DNA of 7,261 bases from positions 1 through 7,261 of the forward strand of contig JBHIBR010000089.1 in NCBI GenBank assembly GCA_046759145.1. Reading direction: 5' to 3'. Every line of letters begins with the position of its first letter. Within the stretch, counting starts at the first letter, position 1. The notes under the pieces were generated by a model, which did not search any database, was not told the origin of the DNA, and was given only the letters and a program-made list of their open reading frames with translations. Origin of the DNA: JBHIBR01 sp046759145 [NCBI: Nitrospinota bacterium]. Lineage in GTDB: Bacteria > UBA8248. Below, in pieces: positions 1-5,385 of this stretch. The translations under genes were made by a program, and so were the position numbers.

Positions 1-239
1 ACTACTCGCCCACCAAGACCATCATGATCCGCTATGACGAATGCATCGGATGCGAACTCTGCGCCAAGGCGTGCATCTCGGCCAACAGCAACTACGAGTG
101 CATCGACATGGTAGAGACCTCCTCCTTCGAGGAAGAGCACGGGAGCACCGTCTCCAGCGGGCTCGTGCGCCGGCCCGTGGAGGAGTACTACCCCATCTAC
201 AAGAGGGCCCTGGAGCGGAACCGGGCGGCGGCCTACTAG
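1..239 (+). CDS. 4Fe-4S ferredoxin-type protein, C-terminal part (5' end outside window)
   Basis: The reading frame is open from base 3 and ends at TAG 237-239. It carries the iron-sulfur motif CIGCELCAKAC (Cys codons at 42, 51, 60 and 72), the CxxCxxCxxxC pattern that binds a 4Fe-4S cluster, plus one more Cys 9 residues later. In two-cluster ferredoxins the fourth Cys serves the partner cluster, so a second motif probably lies upstream. The ATG at 24 has no ribosome binding site and in-frame codons before it read naturally (YSPTKTI), so I treat it as an internal Met and the gene as truncated by the window edge. The tail after the cluster is acidic and then ends in a basic, Tyr-rich segment. 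The protein likely carries electrons for a membrane redox complex. The next gene, a small membrane protein, starts 30 bases on, so the two are probably co-transcribed. The exact family is not recognised. Confidence 0.75.
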   Translation, partial: YSPTKTIMIRYDECIGCELCAKACISANSNYECIDMVETSSFEEEHGSTVSSGLVRRPVEEYYPIYKRALERNRAAAY

Positions 240-269
240 CGGTGGAAAGAGAAGGGGGGTGAGGAATCG

Positions 270-437
270 GTGGAACACTTCCTCTGGATCATCTCGAGGC
301 CCGACAACATCCCCATCGTGGGGCTCCTCTTCATCGTGCCCTTCTGCATCTACTTGGCGCTAAGCCAGGCCCGCCGGCACGACAAGCTCATCCGAGGAGG
401 GAAGCGGGACGAGGTCTACGACGAGATGATTCGCTAG
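270..437 (+). CDS. Small single-span membrane protein, 55 aa, probable redox-complex accessory subunit
   Basis: A 55-codon frame starts at GTG 270 and ends at TAG 435-437. A purine-rich ribosome binding site (GGGGGGTGAGGA, 255-266) sits at good spacing. The protein begins VEHFLWIISRPDNIPIV, followed by one hydrophobic span (about residues 14-32, GLLFIVPFCIYLALS) and a highly charged C-terminal tail (RRHDKLIRGGKRDEVYDEMIR region). By the positive-inside rule the tail should be cytoplasmic. It lies 30 bases after the ferredoxin-type gene and 76 bases before the Mrr-like gene, all on the same strand. Small one-helix proteins of this kind often anchor or stabilise respiratory complexes, and that is my inference here. 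The family is not recognised. The coding call rests on the ribosome binding site, gap-free placement and membrane-protein composition. Confidence 0.7.
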   Translation: MEHFLWIISRPDNIPIVGLLFIVPFCIYLALSQARRHDKLIRGGKRDEVYDEMIR

Positions 438-443
438 CCCGCG

Positions 444-483
444 CCCCCGAGACTCCCCGGCCCCTCCGGGCGCGCCTCGGGGG
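444..483 (+). other. GC-rich nested inverted repeat in intergenic gap
   Basis: Between the 55-aa gene and the Mrr-like gene, CCCCCGAG (444-451) is complementary to CTCGGGGG (476-483), an 8-bp stem. Inside it CCCGG (456-460) pairs with CCGGG (466-470) around a 5-base loop. No T-run follows, so this is not a classical terminator. It could stabilise or process the mRNA between the two genes, or be chance in GC-rich DNA. Confidence 0.3.
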
Positions 484-513
484 GAGGAGGGGGTTTCGCC
501 GGGGGGGAGTCTG

Positions 514-1029
514 ATGCTCGCGATCATCGCCATCTCCATCGCCCTGGGCTTCGTGCTCATCCTCTTCCTGAAGAGAACTACCTCCAACATCGCGGCGGAG
601 CCCGGGTTCTACTCGGCCCAAGAAGACCTCGAGACCCGCTCCCTGCGTACCCTCGGGCCAGAGGAGTTTGAGTTCCTCCTCCAGCAGCTGCTGGAGGAGA
701 TGGGGCTTCGGGTGATCGAATCCGAGTGGGTCAACGAGCGGGAGATTGACATCCGCGCCCGGAACCCCCAGCCCCTGATCGGGGCGGACTACATCGTCCA
801 CGGGATCCTGGTGCCCGAGGGCGAGGTGGTGGGCTCCCCGCGCGTCATCGGGCTGAGCGACACGGTCCGAGCGGAGCGGGCGGCGAAGGGCATCCTCATC
901 ACCACCGGTTTCTTCTCAGAAGAGACAGCGAAGTACCAGGAAGGCGCACCCCTCGAGCTCATCAACCTGCCCCGCTTCAAGGAGCTCCTCAAGCAGCACC
1001 ACATCCTGTGGCCGCTCGCCACGGAGTGA
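514..1029 (+). CDS. Membrane-anchored Mrr-like (restriction endonuclease fold) protein, likely catalytically degenerate
   Basis: 171 residues; ATG 514 follows a G-rich ribosome binding site (501-509). Residues 2-19 form an N-terminal transmembrane anchor (LAIIAISIALGFVLILFL), so the rest is probably a tethered cytoplasmic domain. Residues about 47-160 resemble the Mrr_cat fold: LGPEEFEFLLQQLLEEMGLRV (helix 1), EREIDIRA with the conserved metal-ligand Asp79, then IVHGILV where active Mrr enzymes have (V)QxK, then KGILITTGFFSEETAKY and ELINLPRFKELL, both characteristic of the family. The catalytic Gln and Lys are replaced (His96, Ile98), so nuclease activity is doubtful. The gene follows a ferredoxin-type gene and a small membrane protein, an unusual setting for a restriction enzyme and without any methylase. 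It may be a structural or nucleic-acid-sensing relic domain. The fold call is fairly firm; the function is unknown. Confidence 0.75.
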   Translation: MLAIIAISIALGFVLILFLKRTTSNIAAEPGFYSAQEDLETRSLRTLGPEEFEFLLQQLLEEMGLRVIESEWVNEREIDIRARNPQPLIGADYIVHGILVPEGEVVGSPRVIGLSDTVRAERAAKGILITTGFFSEETAKYQEGAPLELINLPRFKELLKQHHILWPLATE

Positions 1030-1053
1030 AAAGCAGCCTGTCCTTGAGGATGG

Positions 1054-1092
1054 AAAGCGGGCGCGGGCCAACCCGCGCTTTGGTGGCGGGTT
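1054..1092. terminator. Overlapping hairpins between convergent operons (candidate bidirectional terminator)
   Basis: In the 67-base gap between two convergent genes, GCGCGGG (1061-1067) pairs with CCCGCGC (1072-1078) around a CCAA loop. Outside it AAA (1054-1056) faces TTT (1079-1081), giving T-ends on both strands. A second 7-bp hairpin, AACCCGC (1070-1076) with GCGGGTT (1086-1092), overlaps the first, so only one can form at a time. The position supports termination of both transcripts. T-runs are short, so strength is uncertain. Confidence 0.5.
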
Positions 1093-1096
1093 CCCC

Positions 1097-1195
1097 TCAG
1101 AAGACCCAGCGGAGCAGGACGATCAGGAAGATCGCCCACAGGGCAAGCTGTACCCCGCAGGCGTCCCACCAGAGGTGCTTTCGCTCGCGGCTCAT
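1097..1195 (-). CDS. 32-aa single-span membrane peptide, putative small subunit of the bc/b6f-type complex
   Basis: A 32-codon frame begins at ATG 1195, five bases after the TGA (1201-1203) of the cytochrome b C-terminal gene, and ends at TGA 1097-1099. The product starts MSRERKHLWWDACGVQ and continues as one hydrophobic helix (about residues 13-28, CGVQLALWAIFLIVLL) ending RWVF. The basic N-terminus should face the cytoplasm. There is no strong ribosome binding site, so translation is probably coupled to the upstream gene. Its size and single helix match the small b6f subunits (PetG, PetL, PetN are about 29-37 residues), but I see no clear sequence match to them, so any homology is inference. 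The last-gene position before the terminator hairpins fits an operon member. It is easily missed because of its length. Confidence 0.6.
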   Translation of the reverse strand: MSRERKHLWWDACGVQLALWAIFLIVLLRWVF

Positions 1196-1200
1196 GGCGC

Positions 1201-1989
1201 TCAGATGTTAAACCACGGGGTGACCCAGATGTATTTGATGTTGAAGGCGATGCGGAGGAACATCTTGATCGGCAGCGCCATCATGGTGAGGAACAGGAAG
1301 GCCTTCAGGGCGTAGCGCACCACCCCCACATTGCGGTAGCGGGGCCGCCGCCAGAGATACCAGGGCACCGCGCTCAGGTAGTAGAGGAAGATGACCGCCC
1401 CCCCGAAGAGGAAGGCCCCCCTCTCCGAGCGGATCCCCACCGCATAGGGGAGATCCACGTTGGTGATGGCCACCACCCGGTGAGGGTCCCAGGGCTCCCA
1501 GGGGGCGAAGAAGTTCCACCCCGGCCCCCGCAGGAATACCCCGTTGATGATCAGGGCGATCCAGAGCACAGCGAAGCCGAAGATGAACACCAGGATGGCG
1601 TAGCGGCGGTCGCGGAAGCAGTAGTAGCCGCTCCCCTTGGGGTTCACGTCGAGGTAGGGAATGAGCATGAGCCCGACGATGATGAGGCTCGGGAGCACCA
1701 CCCCCGCGATCCACGGGTCGAAGTAGACCAGCATCTCCTGCAGCCCCAGGAAGTACCAGGGCGCCTTGGAGGGGTTGGGCGTGAGGGCGGTGTTGGCGGG
1801 CCGCTCCAGCGGGGCGTCCACCACGATGGACCACACCGAGAGGATGAGCATCACGATGATGGCGCACTGGAACTCGAGCCGGGTGAGATAAGGCCAGACG
1901 TGGACCTTGTCGTTCACCCGCTCGAGGCTCATCCGGGCCGGCGCCGGGGGCGGGGGCGCCTGCCCTTTTTGTTCCTCCGTCTTCGCCAT
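1201..1989 (-). CDS. petD: Cytochrome b C-terminal half (subunit IV-like) of a split quinol-oxidising bc complex
   Basis: 262 residues from ATG 1989, preceded by a GGGAGAGAAGGGG ribosome binding site; the frame is open further upstream but that part is antisense-like shadow over petB. After a Pro-rich N-terminus come about five hydrophobic spans (near residues 40-57, 92-113, 130-153, 191-212 and 226-249), longer than the 3-span, roughly 160-residue cyanobacterial subunit IV. The Qo-site motif appears as APWY (76-79) in the context NPSKAPWYFLGLQE, where mitochondrial and cyanobacterial forms have PEWY. The subunit completes the quinol oxidation site together with the b6-type half encoded just upstream and the Rieske protein. 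It lies in a Rieske, b-N, b-C, small-peptide operon. The symbol is by analogy; the family identity is secure, orthology to plant petD is not. Confidence 0.93.
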   Translation of the reverse strand: MAKTEEQKGQAPPPPAPARMSLERVNDKVHVWPYLTRLEFQCAIIVMLILSVWSIVVDAPLERPANTALTPNPSKAPWYFLGLQEMLVYFDPWIAGVVLPSLIIVGLMLIPYLDVNPKGSGYYCFRDRRYAILVFIFGFAVLWIALIINGVFLRGPGWNFFAPWEPWDPHRVVAITNVDLPYAVGIRSERGAFLFGGAVIFLYYLSAVPWYLWRRPRYRNVGVVRYALKAFLFLTMMALPIKMFLRIAFNIKYIWVTPWFNI

Positions 1990-2033
1990 CGGGCTCGACC
2001 CCTTCTCTCCCGCCTCGGCCCCGGGCCGCAGCC

Positions 2034-2837
2034 TCACAGGGGCCCCGAGATCCCCCCGTCCTTCCGGATGCGCCAGAAGTGCACGACCATGAAAAGGGAG
2101 GCCACGATGGGGATCACAATGCAGTGGAGGACGTAGAAGCGCAGGAGCGTCGGGGTCCCCACGACCGTCCCCCCCAGGAGCAGGGCCCGGGCGTCGTAGC
2201 GGGGCGTGATGACTCCCAACTGCTCGGCGAAGGGGCCCTCGTACCCCAGGAAGGGCGTCGCCCGCGCCATGTTCGTCCCCACGGTCACCGCCCAGATGGA
2301 GAGCTGGTCCCAGGGCAGGAGGTAACCCGTGAAGCTCAACAGCAGGGTGAGGGTGAGGAGCACCACGCCGACGACCCAGTTGAACTCCCGGGGAGGCTTG
2401 TAGGAGCCCGTCATGAACACCCGGAGCATGTGCATCCAGACGGCGATCACCATGGCGTGGGCCGCCCAGCGGTGCATGTTGCGGACGAACATCCCGAAGG
2501 GCGCGTCGAACTCCAGGTACTTCATGTCCTGGTAGGCGTACTCCCCCACCGGCCGGTAGTAGAACATCAGCACCACACCCGTCACCACCGTCACCAGGTA
2601 GAGGAGGAAGGTCATCCCCCCCATGCACCAGGTGAAGCGGATGCGGATGGCGTGGCGGCGGATCTTGGTCGGATGGAGGTGGAGCCAGACGTTGTCCACC
2701 ACCATGAGGACGCGGTTGCGGGGGGTGTCCTCGTAGCCGTGGCGGAAGGCGCTCCTCCAGACCTGAGACTCGAAGATCCCCCGCTTGATGCGCTCCGTGT
2801 CGATGCGCGGCTTAAAGCGCTCCTTGAGACCGGCCAT
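2034..2837 (-). CDS. petB: Cytochrome b6-type N-terminal cytochrome b subunit with predicted covalent heme cn site
   Basis: 267 residues from ATG 2837, with GGGAGAA upstream. Heme b ligands are visible in helix B (His122 in NMHRW, His136 in WMHML, 14 apart) and helix D (His238, His253, 15 apart). The 15-step in helix D is the b6f pattern; bc1 has 14. Cys71 in FTWCMGG aligns with b6 Cys35 (FYCLGG), which binds heme cn, and lies 51 residues before the first heme His as in b6. FYYRP after helix A and the C-terminal [11 protein letters not shown] closely match cyanobacterial b6. An N-terminal extension of about 36 residues precedes the first helix. It oxidises quinol with the Rieske protein, passing electrons to hemes b across the membrane. 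The Rieske gene ends 30 bases upstream, and the C-terminal half follows 44 bases downstream. Confidence 0.97.
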   Translation of the reverse strand: MAGLKERFKPRIDTERIKRGIFESQVWRSAFRHGYEDTPRNRVLMVVDNVWLHLHPTKIRRHAIRIRFTWCMGGMTFLLYLVTVVTGVVLMFYYRPVGEYAYQDMKYLEFDAPFGMFVRNMHRWAAHAMVIAVWMHMLRVFMTGSYKPPREFNWVVGVVLLTLTLLLSFTGYLLPWDQLSIWAVTVGTNMARATPFLGYEGPFAEQLGVITPRYDARALLLGGTVVGTPTLLRFYVLHCIVIPIVASLFMVVHFWRIRKDGGISGPL

Positions 2838-2867
2838 GGGGTTCTCCCGGGAAGTGGCTCGCGCCCG

Positions 2868-3452
2868 TCACACCCTGAGGAAGGCGTCCGGGTCATCCCA
2901 CTGCCCACGTTCGTAACGGAACGTCTTGGACTTGTCGATGAGGAGCTGTCCGTCCTCGGCCAGGGTCACCTTGATTCGCTCCAGGGGGCGCGGAGCGGGG
3001 CCCTCGAAGTTGATGCCCGACTTCCAGAAGCCGCTCCCGTGGCAGGGACATTTGAACTTGTTGTCCGAGGCCAGCCAGTTGGGCGTGCACCCCAGGTGGG
3101 TGCAGATGGCCAGGAGCACGTAGAAACCCTCGGGCTCGTGGACGATCCACACCCTCTGGCTCAGCTTGTATTTGGTGCTCACCGTGCCCACGGGGTATTC
3201 GTCAGGTCGGCCCGCCTTGAACGCCAGCGGCGGCTCAAAGAGAACCCGCGGGAACATGAAGCGCACCATGCCCAGAAGGCCCACCGCCACCGAGCCCAGC
3301 ACGCCGATCCAGCCGGCCCAGTTGAGGAAGCGCCTCCGGGACATGCCCTGACGGCGGAGGGCCTCCTCCCTGTACTCCCTGGGGAGCTTGAGATCCGGCG
3401 GGACGCGATGAACTGGCGGTCGCTTGGGCTCCAGGGTTGGCGTCTCGCGCAC
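2868..3452 (-). CDS. petC: Rieske 2Fe-2S iron-sulfur protein of the bc/b6f-type complex
   Basis: 194 residues from GTG 3452 (ribosome binding site AGGGGGGTAGGAA region just upstream). A twin-arginine motif SRRRFLNWAG (38-47) leads into a single membrane anchor (about 48-67), fitting Tat export of a folded cluster domain. The Rieske boxes are CTHLGC (117-122) and CPCHGSGF (135-142): ligands Cys117, His119, Cys135, His138; disulfide Cys122 and Cys137. Ser140, which raises the redox potential, is kept, but the Tyr found two residues later in high-potential Rieske proteins is Phe142, suggesting a lowered potential. The unusually long cytoplasmic N-terminus (37 residues before the Tat motif) could make the ATG at residue 37 an alternative start. 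It is the first gene of the operon and moves electrons from quinol to a cytochrome c not seen here. Confidence 0.97.
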   Translation of the reverse strand: MRETPTLEPKRPPVHRVPPDLKLPREYREEALRRQGMSRRRFLNWAGWIGVLGSVAVGLLGMVRFMFPRVLFEPPLAFKAGRPDEYPVGTVSTKYKLSQRVWIVHEPEGFYVLLAICTHLGCTPNWLASDNKFKCPCHGSGFWKSGINFEGPAPRPLERIKVTLAEDGQLLIDKSKTFRYERGQWDDPDAFLRV

Positions 3453-3480
3453 TTCCTACCCCCCTGCCTCAAGAAATATC

Positions 3481-3503
3481 GGCGTCCCCTACGCCTTCCG
3501 TAG
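3481..3503 (-). promoter_or_regulatory. Two overlapping leader hairpins upstream of the respiratory operon
   Basis: GGCGT-CCCCT-ACGCC (3481-3495) and CTACG-CCTTC-CGTAG (3489-3503) are each perfect 5-bp stems with 5-base loops. They share 3489-3495, so they are mutually exclusive. They fall in the predicted untranslated leader between the candidate promoter and the Rieske start. A regulatory role is inference. Confidence 0.35.
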
Positions 3504-3517
3504 TCCTAGCAATTCTA

Positions 3518-3546
3518 TGGCTATCCCAGGGCCCTGCCCTTGTCAA
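3518..3546 (-). promoter_or_regulatory. Candidate promoter of the Rieske-cytochrome b operon
   Basis: On the minus strand a perfect TTGACA (-35, 3541-3546) is followed after 17 bases by TAGCCA (3518-3523). A better -10 match, TAGAAT (3512-3517), lies 6 bases further, but at 23-base spacing. The spacer holds a perfect 10-base palindrome CAGGGCCCTG (3527-3536), a possible operator. The predicted leader to the GTG start is about 60 bases. The -35 is strong and the -10 is weak. Confidence 0.45.
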
Positions 3547-3581
3547 GCACCACCCCCGGCCCCCCTTCCAGCCCCGCTCCC

Positions 3582-4586
3582 TCAGCCGAGGCGAGCCCGG
3601 AGGTTCCTCCGGCCGAGCACCTCGGGGTTGACCACGTGGAGGGGACGCTCTCCCCGGAGCACCCGGCACACCTCCCGAGGGGCCCCCTGCTGCCAGCCCA
3701 CCATGGCCTCCTCGGAGTGCCAGGCGGCGTGGGGGGTGAGGATGACCGTTTCAAACTGCCGCAGCGGGTGGTCGGCCGGCAGGGGCTCGGGGTCGGTGAC
3801 ATCGAGGGCCGCCCCGGCGATCCACCCCTCCCGGAGGGCCTCCACCAGGGCCTCGGTGTCCACGATGGGCCCGCGCGCGCAGTTCACGAGGAAGGCGCTC
3901 GGCTTCATGGCGCGGAGCTGCTCTCGGCCGATCATCTTCCGGGTCTCGGGAGTCAGGGGCGGATGGATGGAGACCCAGTCCGAGCGGCGCAGCAACTCGG
4001 GGAGCTCCACCTTACGACCGGGGACGTCGGGGAACTGCCCCTCCTCGATGTACGGGTCGAAGAAGAGCACCTCCACCAGGAAGGCCGCCATCCTTCGGGC
4101 GACCTGGCGGGCGACGTTCCCGAAGCCGACGAGGCCGAGCACCTTCCCCACCATCCGGTAGATGGGCTTCCCCGCCGTCACCTTCCACTCCCCCCCCCGC
4201 ACCCGGTTGTGGAAGAAGGCCACCTTGCGGGCGAGGTTCAGAAGCATGGCCGCCGTGTGCTCGGCCACCTCGTAGATGCAGTAGGTGGGGTTGTTGGTGA
4301 CGATGATGCCCGCCTCGGTGGCGGCGGCGACGTCGATGGTGTCCACCCCGATGCCGTAGCGGGCGATGATCTGGCAGCGGGGCATCTCCACCATGTCGCC
4401 GGCCGTGATGGGCCCGGCGTAGGTGTTGAGCAGGGCAATGCAGTCGCGCGCCTCGGGGAGGAACTCCGGCGGCTTCTTCGTCTGAAGAGCCACAAGCTCC
4501 GCCCCCACCTCGGAGAGGGCCCTCCGCTCGAAGTCCACCGAGTCCCACTCGTAGTCGGTGAGGACCACCTTGCGCATCCTGGCCAT
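3582..4586 (-). CDS. D-2-hydroxyacid dehydrogenase, CtBP-like group, NAD-dependent
   Basis: 334 residues if started at ATG 4586, chosen because GGGGGAGG stands about 8 bases upstream. ATG 4613 (9 residues longer) lacks a ribosome binding site and ATG 4577 is also possible. The enzyme interconverts a D-2-hydroxyacid and a 2-oxoacid with NAD. The NAD-binding domain shows GLVGFGNVARQ (151-161) with Asp177 closing the next strand (FFDPY), favouring NAD over NADP. The catalytic set is Arg238 (NCARGP), Glu267 (DPEP) and His286 (TPHAAWHSEEA). The PHAAW-x-SE form is typical of C-terminal-binding-protein-like members, as opposed to plain phosphoglycerate dehydrogenase, which normally also carries an ACT or intervening domain absent here. 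Substrate is unknown. It is divergent from the isochorismatase-family gene across a shared control region and is followed by the separately promoted respiratory operon. A run of nine C on the plus strand (4190-4198) encodes Gly-Gly and could be a sequencing slip site, but the frame is intact. Confidence 0.93.
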   Translation of the reverse strand: MARMRKVVLTDYEWDSVDFERRALSEVGAELVALQTKKPPEFLPEARDCIALLNTYAGPITAGDMVEMPRCQIIARYGIGVDTIDVAAATEAGIIVTNNPTYCIYEVAEHTAAMLLNLARKVAFFHNRVRGGEWKVTAGKPIYRMVGKVLGLVGFGNVARQVARRMAAFLVEVLFFDPYIEEGQFPDVPGRKVELPELLRRSDWVSIHPPLTPETRKMIGREQLRAMKPSAFLVNCARGPIVDTEALVEALREGWIAGAALDVTDPEPLPADHPLRQFETVILTPHAAWHSEEAMVGWQQGAPREVCRVLRGERPLHVVNPEVLGRRNLRARLG

Positions 4587-4634
4587 CTCCTTGGCCTCCC
4601 CCTGCCGGGCCATGCAAACAGAAACGTCAAAATC

Positions 4635-4664
4635 ATGCTATCGGGAGGCCGGGCAGGCGGTCAA
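4635..4664 (-). promoter_or_regulatory. Candidate promoter of the D-2-hydroxyacid dehydrogenase gene
   Basis: On the minus strand TTGACC (4659-4664, 5/6 match) and TAGCAT (4635-4640, 4/6) are separated by 18 bases. Transcription would begin near 4628, about 42 bases before the chosen start. This supports the 4586 start over 4613, which would leave only a 15-base leader without a ribosome binding site. Confidence 0.45.
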
Positions 4665-4677
4665 GACAGCGGCCTCC

Positions 4678-4706
4678 TTGACCCCCCACGGGGCCCGTGT
4701 TAGAAA
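4678..4706 (+). promoter_or_regulatory. Candidate promoter with palindromic operator for the isochorismatase-family gene
   Basis: TTGACC (4678-4683, 5/6) and TAGAAA (4701-4706, 4/6) are separated by 17 bases. The spacer contains the near-perfect palindrome CACGGG-G-CCCGTG (4687-4699), placed where a repressor or MerR-type regulator could act. Predicted start is near 4713, leaving a leader of about 29 bases with its ribosome binding site at 4727-4736. Confidence 0.45.
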
Positions 4707-4741
4707 GGGCTGTGATCCCAGCGTGCGGAGGAGAGGGGACT

Positions 4742-5320
4742 ATGCTGAAGGTGAAGCCGGAGGTGGACGCCCAACGTCTGAGCCTCGAGGACTCTTCCCT
4801 CATCGTCTTGGACGTCCAGGAGCGCCTCATGAACGCCATGCGGAAGGACGTGCGAGACCGCGTGGTGGCCCAGATCCGCATCCTCATCCAGGCGGCCGAC
4901 CGGCTCGGATTGCCCATCCTCCTCTCAGAGCAATATCCCCAGGGGTTGGGCAGCACGCTGCCCGAACTCACCGAGGTGTTGCCAGAGTACACCCCCTTCA
5001 CCAAGCTCTCGTTCAGTTGCTGCGGCGCCCAGGGCTTCCTGGGGCGCCTCAAGGAGATGGACCGTCGCCGCGTCCTGCTGTGCGGGACCGAAACCCACGT
5101 GTGTGTCTACCAGACCGCCCTCGACCTCCTGGCCGAGGGCTACGCCGTCCACGTGGTGAGCGATGCCACATGCTCCCGCACCAAGGAGAACTGGCGGACG
5201 GGCATCGCCCTGATGGACCGGGCCGGGGCGGTGATCACCTCCACCGAGACCGCCCTGTTCGACCTGCTCCGGGAGGCGGGCACGGACGACTTCAAGTTCA
5301 TCTCGAAGCTCGTCCGCTGA
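4742..5320 (+). CDS. Isochorismatase-family cysteine hydrolase (YcaC/ISOC2-like)
   Basis: 192 residues from ATG 4742, preceded by GGAGGAGAGGGG (4727-4738). An in-frame upstream ATG at 4697 lies inside the candidate promoter and is rejected. The catalytic triad of the family is visible: Asp24 in VLDVQERL, Lys88 in PFTKLSFS, and the nucleophile Cys121 in LLCGTETHVCVYQTALDLL. SDATCSRTKENW (140-151) and the C-terminal LFDLLREAG match the conserved late segments. Family members hydrolyse small amides or related C-N and ether bonds in the cytoplasm. This short form without an added carrier domain is closest in layout to the YcaC and ISOC1/2-like groups; whether it acts on isochorismate itself is doubtful because no siderophore genes are near. 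It diverges from the dehydrogenase gene, and ddl follows after 106 bases. The substrate is unknown. Confidence 0.93.
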   Translation: MLKVKPEVDAQRLSLEDSSLIVLDVQERLMNAMRKDVRDRVVAQIRILIQAADRLGLPILLSEQYPQGLGSTLPELTEVLPEYTPFTKLSFSCCGAQGFLGRLKEMDRRRVLLCGTETHVCVYQTALDLLAEGYAVHVVSDATCSRTKENWRTGIALMDRAGAVITSTETALFDLLREAGTDDFKFISKLVR

Positions 5321-5332
5321 GTTTCGCCCCCG

Positions 5333-5385
5333 CGGGAGGAGCGCTCGCCGGGATGGAAAGACGGCCCGCCCGGCGGCTCCTCTCG
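5333..5385 (+). promoter_or_regulatory. Strong stem-loop in the ddl leader, possible RNA switch or weak terminator
   Basis: GAGGAGC (5336-5342) pairs with GCTCCTC (5376-5382), and directly inside, after a 3-base bulge (5343-5345), CGCCGGG (5346-5352) pairs with CCCGGCG (5369-5375) around a 16-base loop. Two more pairs and a G-T wobble extend the base to 5333-5385. No T-run follows, so this is not a standard terminator. The arm 5369-5376 could instead pair with 5410-5417, which overlaps the ddl ribosome binding site. Confidence 0.5.

Noticed and set aside
24-26. ATG as the true start of the ferredoxin
   Set aside because: No ribosome binding site, the frame is open to the window edge, and the single cluster motif implies missing upstream sequence.
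514-1029. Active restriction-modification system
   Set aside because: The Mrr-like protein lacks the QxK catalytic residues and no methyltransferase or specificity gene is present.
1990-2628. Upstream extension of the cytochrome b C-terminal frame
   Set aside because: The extension overlaps petB out of frame and is not cytochrome-like; the ATG at 1989 has a ribosome binding site and begins the recognisable protein.
2079-3503. 474-aa plus-strand open frame
   Set aside because: It runs antisense to the Rieske and cytochrome b genes, is His/Pro/Arg-rich low-complexity, and has no family motif; it is a high-GC shadow frame.
3540-4703. 387-aa plus-strand open frame
   Set aside because: Antisense to the well-supported D-2-hydroxyacid dehydrogenase, with composition typical of a shadow frame.
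4742-5320. Siderophore (isochorismate) pathway
   Set aside because: No entA/entC/NRPS genes nearby and no carrier domain; only the family-level hydrolase call is supported.
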